Positions 18,333 to 27,100 of a DNA stretch of 59,946 nucleotides are shown here, piece after piece. Source of the stretch: Prolixibacteraceae bacterium (GTDB lineage Bacteria; Bacteroidota; Bacteroidia; Bacteroidales; Prolixibacteraceae); assembly GCA_030602265.1 (NCBI GenBank), contig JAUWAB010000022.1:1-59946 (forward strand), given 5' to 3'. Made by a program: the position numbers and the translations under genes. The notes beneath the pieces are model-generated. The model did no database searches. It saw only the letters and a program-made list of their open reading frames with translations, and had not been told where the DNA came from. Each line of letters starts with the position of its first letter. Position 1 is the first letter of the stretch.

Positions 18333-19835
18333 ATGAATTCAGCTTTTAAATATCTGTTCATCAGAATTTTCTGTCTGACGGCCATCATTGGCCTTGCAGG
18401 CTTCGACTCTCCCGGCCAGCAGGCCCTGACGCTTGAGCGCGCTTTAAAGGAAGCAGAGGTAAACAGTCCATCCATCAAACAATCTTTGCTCAACCTCGAA
18501 CGCTATCAGAAAAACCTGGAAGCGCAGCGTGCAGCTCTGAAGTCCAAATTCTCGCTGAGTGTGGCACCCATAGATTACACCAATACCAGGCGTTTCGACA
18601 CCAGGTTTTCGGAATGGTATACCAATGAATCTTTTGCCTCGAATGCCACCTTCAGGGTGGAACAGCCCATACTGGTCACCGACGGTACCTTGTCCCTGAT
18701 CAACAGATTTGGCTGGCAGAGCAGTACGGCAGTATTTCAGGGTCAGGATCCTACAACCAGCGAACGGTTCACCAATAACCTCTACCTGAACTACAACCAG
18801 CCACTTTTTACCTATAACCGGCTCAGGCTCCAACTGAAAGAACTGGAACTCAGCTATGAGAACGCAAATATCAGTTACGCCATGCAACGCCTTAACCTGG
18901 AAAGAAATGTCACCCAGTTTTTTTATAACGTTTATCTGTCGCAGATGAACCTGAGTATCGCCAGGGAAGAACTGGCCAATACCGAAAAAAGCTATGAAAT
19001 CATTAAAAACAAGGTCGATGCCGGTCTTGCAGCCAGGGAAGAACTATACCAGGCAGAACTCAACCTGGCCAATGCCAACTCCAATATGCAAAACAGCCAG
19101 GTTAACTTCGAAAATGCTAAGGACCAACTGAAAATGTACCTGGGCATGAACCTGTTCGAAGATATCCTGGTATATGCCGATGTGGAAGCAGTTCCCGTAC
19201 CGGTAGACCTCGACAAGGCCATCCAGAACGGACTGCAAAGCAGAATGGAACTCAGACAACGTGAAATAGAGGTTGAATCGGCTCAATTTGACATGATCCG
19301 CACAAAATCCCTTAATGAATTCAGCGGGTCCATGAACCTGGCTTTCGGGATTATCGGCGACAATGAAAAATTGCCCCAGATCTTTGATCAGCCAACCAAA
19401 AACCCGCAGGTTCAAATCTCATTCAATATCCCGCTTTTTGACTGGGGAGAAAGAAAAGCACGTATACAGGCGCAGGAAGCTGCCATTAAAAGTTCAGAAT
19501 TAAATCTGGATGAACAGAAAAAACAGATCATCATTGATATCAGGCAGGTTTTCCGTAACCTCCAGAATCAGCTGAACCAGATTGAGATCGCCAAACAGAG
19601 TGAACGAAATGCACAACTGACTTATGAGATCAACCTGGAAAGGTACCAGAACGGGGACCTTACCGGTATGGACCTCAGCCTCTACCAGAACCAGTTATCG
19701 ACCAGGAAAATGTCGTATGCTCAGGCCCTGCTGAATTATAAAATCGAACTGCTCAACCTCAAGATCCAGACACTTTACGATTTTGAGAAAAACCAACCCG
19801 TCATTCCTGCTGAATTATATTTAAACAACCAATAA
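18333..19835 (+). CDS. TolC-family outer membrane efflux protein
   Basis: A 500-residue outer-membrane channel with an N-terminal signal peptide (hydrophobic FCLTAIIGLAGF, then LTLERALKEAEVNSPSIKQ). Two homologous halves rich in long helices with N-x-x-x-A/L heptads are visible, including LERNVTQFFYNVYLSQMNLSIAREEL and the second-half IDIRQVFRNLQNQLNQIE. Residues such as LFDWGERKARIQ match the family's equatorial region. In the trimer this forms the exit duct for the adaptor and pumps encoded next to it. It starts 21 bases after the giant permease and ends 15 bases before the adaptor. Confidence 0.92.
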   Translation: MNSAFKYLFIRIFCLTAIIGLAGFDSPGQQALTLERALKEAEVNSPSIKQSLLNLERYQKNLEAQRAALKSKFSLSVAPIDYTNTRRFDTRFSEWYTNESFASNATFRVEQPILVTDGTLSLINRFGWQSSTAVFQGQDPTTSERFTNNLYLNYNQPLFTYNRLRLQLKELELSYENANISYAMQRLNLERNVTQFFYNVYLSQMNLSIAREELANTEKSYEIIKNKVDAGLAAREELYQAELNLANANSNMQNSQVNFENAKDQLKMYLGMNLFEDILVYADVEAVPVPVDLDKAIQNGLQSRMELRQREIEVESAQFDMIRTKSLNEFSGSMNLAFGIIGDNEKLPQIFDQPTKNPQVQISFNIPLFDWGERKARIQAQEAAIKSSELNLDEQKKQIIIDIRQVFRNLQNQLNQIEIAKQSERNAQLTYEINLERYQNGDLTGMDLSLYQNQLSTRKMSYAQALLNYKIELLNLKIQTLYDFEKNQPVIPAELYLNNQ

Positions 19836-19850
19836 GTAAATCCATCGAAA

Positions 19851-20906
19851 ATGAAAAATATTAAGTATCTCGTACTGTTTGCCGCATTTGTGGCAATCGT
19901 TGGCTGCTCCGGCCGGCAGGAGTCTGAAACGACCGACCTGGCGATTCCTGTCTCCATTGAGGATGTTAAATTAAAAACCATTCAGCAATATGTCAATACC
20001 ACCGGAACGGCAAAGGCAACACAGGAGGTAACCCTCTCCTCGGAGATGGCCGGCATATACAAAATCCTGAACAATCCTGCCACCCTCAGACCGTTCAAAT
20101 TAGGCGACAGGGTAAGAGAAGGCCAGGTAGTCATCAGGCTTGAAGACGAGGAATATGTGAACAACATTGCACTCAGCGCCAAAAAACTTAACCTGGAGAT
20201 ATCCGAACAGGAGTATGAAAAGCAAAAGTCACTTTATGAAAAAGGCGGTGTGACGCTCAGGGAGCTTAGGAATGCTGAAGTTTCGGCTACCAACGCTAAA
20301 TATGATTATGAAAATGCACAGGTCCGGCTCTCCAAAATGAACATCATTGCCCCATTTTCCGGGGTAATTGTCGATATGCCTTTCTATACTCCTGGAACAA
20401 GGGTGAATTCAGGTTCTCCCATGTTCTCCCTGATGAGCTATGACAGGATGTTCCTCGAAATAAACCTGCCCGAGAAATCAATCTCTGAGGTAGCCCTTGG
20501 CCAAAATGTGATCATCACCAGTTATACCCTGTCCACCGATACATTAAAAGGACTGGTTACTGAACTTTCTCCGGCCATCAGTACCGAAACGCGGACTTTC
20601 AAGGGAAAACTGACCATCGACAATCCAGATCTTAAACTGAGGCCCGGGATGTTTGTAAAAGCCGACATTGTTGTTGCCCAGAAAGACAGTGCCGTAGTGA
20701 TTCCCAAAAATATCATGTTGTCAAGCGGGCGGGGTAAAGTGATTTTTGTGGTCGACCAGAGTACTGCCATGGAACGCAGAATAACCACAGGCATTGAAAA
20801 CCAGGAATATGCTGAGGTAATTTCCGGACTAAAGGAAAATGACCGGCTGGTAATCAAGGGTTTTGAAACCCTTCGGAACAACTCGAAAGTAAAAGTAATC
20901 CGGTAG
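19851..20906 (+). CDS. RND efflux periplasmic adaptor (membrane fusion protein)
   Basis: A 351-residue lipoprotein adaptor. The signal ends in a lipobox with the acylated Cys in IVGCSG at about residue 19. The biotinyl-lipoyl-like domain is split around a helical hairpin, followed by beta-barrel and membrane-proximal domains. Typical phrases are LKTIQQYVNTTGTA, MNIIAPFSGVIVDMPF, LRPGMFVKADIVV and the closing LKENDRLVIKGFETLRN. It should bridge the RND permeases and the TolC-type channel. Spacing to the channel gene is 15 bases, consistent with one operon. Confidence 0.93.
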   Translation: MKNIKYLVLFAAFVAIVGCSGRQESETTDLAIPVSIEDVKLKTIQQYVNTTGTAKATQEVTLSSEMAGIYKILNNPATLRPFKLGDRVREGQVVIRLEDEEYVNNIALSAKKLNLEISEQEYEKQKSLYEKGGVTLRELRNAEVSATNAKYDYENAQVRLSKMNIIAPFSGVIVDMPFYTPGTRVNSGSPMFSLMSYDRMFLEINLPEKSISEVALGQNVIITSYTLSTDTLKGLVTELSPAISTETRTFKGKLTIDNPDLKLRPGMFVKADIVVAQKDSAVVIPKNIMLSSGRGKVIFVVDQSTAMERRITTGIENQEYAEVISGLKENDRLVIKGFETLRNNSKVKVIR

Positions 20907-20969
20907 ACTTCCGGCATCCCGGAGTTATGCTCCCGTTTCAGAATATCATAGAAATTTAAAGAGATAACC

Positions 20970-23900
20970 GTGAAAAAATTAACACAGTTTTCGGTCAATT
21001 ATCCGGTAACCATACTGATGGTGGTACTGGCAGTCATCCTGCTGGGTTATATTTCGTTCGACAAACTGGGCATGGACCTGTTTCCCGACCTGAAATCACC
21101 TCGTATCTTTATCGAGATCACTTCAGGGGAAAGGCCACCCGAGGAGATGGAAAAACAGTTTGTGGAAAACATAGAAGCATTAGCCATCAGGCAGTCGGAT
21201 GTTATACAGGTATCCTCGCTCACCAAGGTGGGTACCTCCCAGATAACCGTTGAGTACACCTGGAACAAGGATATGGATGAGGCTTTTCTCGATCTTCAGA
21301 AAGCACTTAATTCCTATGCGCAGAACCAGAACATCGACGAACTCCGGATCACTCAGCATGATCCGAATACAGCCCCGGTAATGCTGGTAGCCCTGACCCA
21401 CAATGAGATCACCGACATGAATGAGATCAGGAAAGTAGCAGAAAACTATATCCGCAATGAGTTGGTTCGCCTTGAAGGGGTTGCGGAAGTGGAACTATCG
21501 GGACAGGAAGAGAACGAAGTGGTCATCGCAACCGACCTCTACCGGCTGGAATCACAGAATATTTCGCTTGATGAGCTCAGTTCCCGGATTCAGAATTTCA
21601 ACCGGAGTGTTTCCGGAGGAAGAATCTCTGAGATGGGGCTGCAATATATTGTGAAAGGGGTTGGACTGCTCAGCGATGTAAGCGATTTTGAAAACCTGAT
21701 AGTAGGTTACAAAGCGGTTGCTGCTGCATCGGCCACCGGAACCACCACGGAAAGGGCACCGATTTTCCTCAAGGATGTGGCCACCGTAACCTTTACAAAC
21801 AAGGAACCTGCCAATATCGTCCATCTGAACGGGCAACGCTGTATCGGATTAGCCATTTATAAGGAAACCCGGTTCAATACCGTCAAGGCCGTTGAACAGA
21901 TCAACAAAGCGCTGGAGCAGATAAACCGGGCACTTCCCGGATATCAGCTGACCACGGTGACCAATCAGGGTACCTTCATCAGCAGTGCCATCGGGGAGGT
22001 TCAGGATACCGCCCTGCTGGGAATCATCCTGGCGGTTTTTATCCTGTTTATATTCCTCCGCCGTGTCGGCACCACACTGATCGTGAGCCTCGCGATCCCG
22101 ATTTCCATTATTGCCACTTTCAACCTGATGTATTTCAACAACCTGACCATCAACATCATGACCTTGGGCGGCCTCGCCCTGGGTGCCGGGATGCTGGTCG
22201 ACAACGCTATTGTCGTCATTGAAAATATTTTCAGACACCATGAAAAGGGCATGAGCGCTAAAGACGCAGCCATACACGGAACGGCACAGGTCGGAGGGGC
22301 CATTACCGCCTCCACCCTGACCACCATCGTGGTATTCCTTCCCATTGTATACCTGCACGGTGCCTCTGGCGAATTGTTCAAAGACCAGGCATGGACTGTG
22401 GCCTTCTCGCTGCTCTCATCACTATTTGTAGCCATCTTCTTCATCCCGATGTTATACCATCGTTTCTACAAAAGTAAGATTGCCCCGGTTAAAAGACATG
22501 CAACATCCACAACCCTTTACGGAAGAATCTTAGGGAAAATCCTGAACGCAAAATGGTTGATCATCCTGGTTACCTTTACCCTCGCCGGTTTATCCTTCCT
22601 TCTCATCCCCATGATCGGGAGTGAGTTTATGCCGCAGACACAGTCAAGGGAATTCGTCATCAACCTGAAGCTTGCCGAAGGTACAAAGCTTGAACGCACA
22701 GAGGCGACCGTCATGAATATCGAATCCATTCTTTCTGATTATCTGGGTGAAAATCTCGACAAGATGTATTCCCATGCCGGACCGTCGACTGGGTTCAGCA
22801 ACAGTCAGACCGCCGTTTTCCAGGGGGAAAATACTGCCGAGATAAAGGTAATCCTGAATGAGAATTCCAGTATGACTGCCGACCATGTCATTGCCACCAT
22901 CGACCGCCTTACCGCAGGAATTTCCAACCTGGAGGTCTCTTTCTCCAAGGAGGAAACTGCCCTTCAGTCGATTCTGGGAACCGATGAAGCACCAGTGGTC
23001 GTTGAGGTTAAAGGTCTTGAGATGGATGAAATCGAACGGCTTGCCATGGAGGTCAAAGAACGGCTTGAGGGCATTCCCGGGTTGTACAACATTCAGACTT
23101 CGATCGAAGACGGGGCACCTGAGGTTGAACTGGTCATTGACCGGATCAGGGCCGGTTTATACGGCCTGGATATCAATACCGTCGTTTCGCAGTTACAGGA
23201 CCAGTTGCAGGGTAAAAATGCCGGTCAGTTGGAAAAAGGAGGTGAAATGCGCGACATAACCATAAAACTTCCCGATACTCCACTGTCGGACATCGGCAAT
23301 ATGACCATCCGTTCGGGGACACAGGTATACCGGATCACGGAGATTGCCGAACTAAAACACGGGATTTCGCCGCGTGAACTTTACCGCCGGAACCAGAGCC
23401 GGATCGGAAAGGTCACCGCGCAGATGGAGCCCGGAATGGCACTCCAGCATGTGGCAGGTCAGATCCGTTCGGCCACTGCAGACGTTTCACTGCAGCCCGA
23501 CTACTCCATCCAGATAACCGGGGACGAGGAAAAAAGGCAGGAAACCATGTCAAGCCTCGGATTTGCTCTGATCCTTTCCATTATCCTGGTATATATGGTA
23601 ATGGCATCACAGTTTGAGTCGCTTGTGCATCCATTCACCATTCTGCTGACAATTCCGTTTGCGGTTGTGGGAAGTATCCTTACTTTCTTCATAATGGGAC
23701 GCACACTGAATATCATGGCGGTAATCGGAATCATTATGCTGGCAGGGATAGCGGTAAACAACTCCATTATCCTTGTCGACCGCATCAACCAGTTGATCAG
23801 GGAAGGTTACGACAGGAGGTCGGCCATTATTCAGGCCGGCCAGCAGCGTATCCGCCCTATTATCATGACCACGCTTACCACCATCCTGGCCCTTTTGCCC

Positions 23901-24080
23901 CTGACCATCGGTTTTGGGGAGAGCGCCGCACTAAGGTCACCCATGGCCCTGGCAGTGATCGGAGGGTTAATAACCTCCACCCTGCTGACCCTGGTGGTCA
24001 TTCCGTGTGTATATGATGTACTGGACCGTTTAAGGACCCTGTTTGTGCGTCCGTCAGAACAGGCTGCCAGCAACAGTTAA
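20970..24080 (+). CDS. RND efflux permease (AcrB/HAE1 superfamily)
   Basis: A 1036-residue inner-membrane pump with twelve expected helices and two large periplasmic loops. The N-terminus KKLTQFSVNYPVTILMVVLAV and DLFPDLKSPRIFIEI match HAE1 pumps. Helix 4 carries Asp411-Asn412 (LVDNAIVVIEN) instead of the Asp-Asp of AcrB, and helix 10 has VNNSI (Asn930-Asn931) where AcrB has its relay Lys. This is the pattern of SwrC-like relatives, so proton coupling would differ from AcrB. Start is GTG at 20970, 63 bases after the adaptor. The next gene contains a second, non-identical RND module, so a mixed trimer is possible. Confidence 0.93.
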   Translation: MKKLTQFSVNYPVTILMVVLAVILLGYISFDKLGMDLFPDLKSPRIFIEITSGERPPEEMEKQFVENIEALAIRQSDVIQVSSLTKVGTSQITVEYTWNKDMDEAFLDLQKALNSYAQNQNIDELRITQHDPNTAPVMLVALTHNEITDMNEIRKVAENYIRNELVRLEGVAEVELSGQEENEVVIATDLYRLESQNISLDELSSRIQNFNRSVSGGRISEMGLQYIVKGVGLLSDVSDFENLIVGYKAVAAASATGTTTERAPIFLKDVATVTFTNKEPANIVHLNGQRCIGLAIYKETRFNTVKAVEQINKALEQINRALPGYQLTTVTNQGTFISSAIGEVQDTALLGIILAVFILFIFLRRVGTTLIVSLAIPISIIATFNLMYFNNLTINIMTLGGLALGAGMLVDNAIVVIENIFRHHEKGMSAKDAAIHGTAQVGGAITASTLTTIVVFLPIVYLHGASGELFKDQAWTVAFSLLSSLFVAIFFIPMLYHRFYKSKIAPVKRHATSTTLYGRILGKILNAKWLIILVTFTLAGLSFLLIPMIGSEFMPQTQSREFVINLKLAEGTKLERTEATVMNIESILSDYLGENLDKMYSHAGPSTGFSNSQTAVFQGENTAEIKVILNENSSMTADHVIATIDRLTAGISNLEVSFSKEETALQSILGTDEAPVVVEVKGLEMDEIERLAMEVKERLEGIPGLYNIQTSIEDGAPEVELVIDRIRAGLYGLDINTVVSQLQDQLQGKNAGQLEKGGEMRDITIKLPDTPLSDIGNMTIRSGTQVYRITEIAELKHGISPRELYRRNQSRIGKVTAQMEPGMALQHVAGQIRSATADVSLQPDYSIQITGDEEKRQETMSSLGFALILSIILVYMVMASQFESLVHPFTILLTIPFAVVGSILTFFIMGRTLNIMAVIGIIMLAGIAVNNSIILVDRINQLIREGYDRRSAIIQAGQQRIRPIIMTTLTTILALLPLTIGFGESAALRSPMALAVIGGLITSTLLTLVVIPCVYDVLDRLRTLFVRPSEQAASNS

Positions 24081-24142
24081 TAACGAAATGAGAACGGATT
24101 CCGGACAACAGGCAATCCATCCATCATAAAAATGGTATACAG

Positions 24143-27100
24143 ATGAATTTTGTCATCCAAAGAAAGGTTTTAATCAGCATGCTGTTTATAGGGCTCTCCC
24201 TGCTGGGATATGTTTCCTACAAGCAACTGCCCGTTGAGCTGATGCCCAATGCCGACCTCCCCATGCTGTTTGTGCAGGTGACTTCCAGACAGGAAGTTGA
24301 TCCTGTCTATATGGAAAATCAGGGAGTTATTCCGGTTGAAGGTGCCATCGCCTCCCTCGAGGGGGTGGAAAGCATGGAGTCCTGGCTCAACAACCGTCAG
24401 GCATCCATCCAGGTCAGCTTCAACAGTAATGTCAATTTTAAATATACATTCCTGAAGCTTCAGGAAAAAATTGACCAGGTAAGAGACAACCTGCCCGAAG
24501 GGTTTACCGTGATGGTGAACAGGGTGGATATCCAGCAGCTTTCCAACCAGTTTATGGAACTTCAGGTGCGCGGAAGCGGCGGTACCGACCGTATCCGGAA
24601 TATCGTGGATCAGGAGGTTAAAAATGAACTGGAGAATATTGACGGAATTGCCTCTGCCAATGTTTTCGGGGGAAAGGAGAGGTCCATCGAGGTTACCATC
24701 GATATGGCGGCCTGCGAAGCCTATGGTATTACTACCGCCAGGATCAGGAGCGCCATGAGTTCCAATTCCCAGAACCGTACCTTTGCCGGATACCTTCATG
24801 AATCGAACAAGAAATATTTCGTCCATGTAACTGCAGAATATCAGGATGTTACCGACATAGAAAACATCGTCCTGGCTGAAGGTCCCATTTTCCTGAAAGA
24901 TGTTGCTGATGTCTATTTTGGGGTCAAGGAAGAAACCACCATCAGCCGTGTGAACGGTTTGGATGCCATTTCTGTCCTGCTGGTAAACGACTCACAGGCA
25001 AACCTTATTGACTTGTCACACCGGACACAGGATGTAATAAAACGGCTCAACCAGAAACTGGCTCAACGGGATGTAGAGATTGTCATTCAGTCGAATACGG
25101 CCGAAACCATGGAGAAAAACATCGACCAGATTGTTTCTCTGGCTCTGGTGGGCGGATTGCTTGCCGTATTCGTTCTCTGGATTTTCCTGAAGAATTTCCT
25201 TATTGTCTCCATAATCGCCCTCGCCATTCCGGTTTCGGTATTTACGGCTTTCAACTTTTTCTATGCAGCAGGTATCTCCATTAACAGCCTTACGCTGGTA
25301 GGGATGGCACTAGCCATAGGAATGCTGCTGGACAACAGTGTAGTGGTACTTGAAAACATTTACCGTTTAGCCGGAAAACACTATTCCCCGGATAAGGCAG
25401 TTGTTCAGGGTACGACGGAAGTCTGGCGGTCTGTTGTTGCCGCCACCCTGACCACCATCACCGTCTTTGTTCCGTTTATTTTCTCGTCTGAATACATGGT
25501 CAAGCTGATGGGAAACCACATCGGAACCTCCATTATCTCAACGCTCCTGGTCTCTCTTTTGGTGGCCATGCTGCTTATTCCCATGGCTGCCCATATCCTG
25601 CTCAGGGGAAGGGCATCGCATAATATCTTTTACGAAAAGGTAACCACGAACAACCGGATCATCCAGATTTACCTTGTACTGCTGAAAGCCAGTATGCGTA
25701 AACCGGCCAGAACGGTTATTGGAGCATTGGTAGTATTCTTCGTTACGGTATTTATCGTATTGGCTGTCAGCGTAAACAATCTGCGCGAGGTGGAACAGAA
25801 CCGGTTTTCGGTCTATGTAACCATGCCAACCGGATCTACCCTTGATGCCACTGACCTGGTGGTCCAGGAACTGGAATCAAGGCTTATCGAAGTGGAAGAA
25901 ATCAAAGATGTGGTTTCTAATATTCAGACAGAAGAGGCCATCATCAATATATTGCTAAAGGAAGATTTTGAGAAGATCGCCAAACGGAAAGTAGCAGAGG
26001 TTAAATCGGATGTGGAAAGCCGCACCAGGGGCATCCGGAATGCAGAAATCAGCCTTACTCAGCCCACGTCAAGCCAAAGTTTCAGGGGTGGCGGTGGCGG
26101 AATGGCCGGCGGGATGAACCAGTTCAGCCGGTTCCTCGGTATCGGCTCCAATCAGGAACAGGTAATCATCAAGGGCCAGGATTTTCAGTTAATGAGAGGC
26201 GTTGCCGAAGACCTCCGCTATTTTATTGAAAACCTGGAATCAGTGAGAAGTGCCAGTGTGAGTGTTGGCTCCAACCGCCCCGAGGTGCATCTGCTTTTTA
26301 ACCAAATGCTTATGACCCAGAATGAGGTCACCCTTAACAATATCTCCGGCGAACTGGGATCATTCAGCAGGGAAATGAGCTCCGGCGCTACATTTAAACA
26401 GGGTACCGAAGAGTATGACATTATCCTGAAGGAAAAGGGCGCCGAGGAGATCCGCGACAAAACCATTGATGACCTTCGCCGCTTAAGTATTACCAATAAC
26501 CAGGGAGCAGTTTTCGACCTGAATGATCTGGCTGATATCATATATGCCAGTGGAATGGCCAATATCACCCGGGTTAACCAGGAAAAACAGATCGTACTGA
26601 ATTACCGCTTCGCCACCGAGGCTGAACAGTCTAAGGATTTACTAAACGCTTACCGCCTGGAAATCGACGAAATTGTGGGCGCCTACAACCTGCCTGCAGG
26701 GATTGCCGTACAGGTCGTTCATGAAGAAGACCAGTTCAGTGAATTTTATTTCCTGATTGCAGCAGCCTTTATCCTTATCCTGATGATCCTGGCTTCCGTA
26801 TTTGAATCCCTCAGTACCCCGTTTGTCCTGATGTTCTCGGTTCCATTGGCGGCTATAGGATCATTCCTCGCACTGATTTTCACCGGTAACAGCCTGTTTA
26901 ATGCCAACACCCTGACCGGATTTCTTATCCTGCTGGGTATTGTGGTCAACAACGGCATAATCCTGATCGATTTCACCAATATCCTTCGAAAAAGAGGCCA
27001 CCGCAAATCCAGGGCACTCCTCGAAGCCGGGCTTTCCAGGGTAAGGCCAATCCTCATCACCGCAATTACCACCATTGTTGCCATGTTCCCCCTTGCCTTA

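Noticed and set aside
24170-24826. A 218-codon minus-strand frame in the RND-ABC fusion gene
   Set aside because: Shadow of the first periplasmic domain of the RND module. No domain and no promoter for it.
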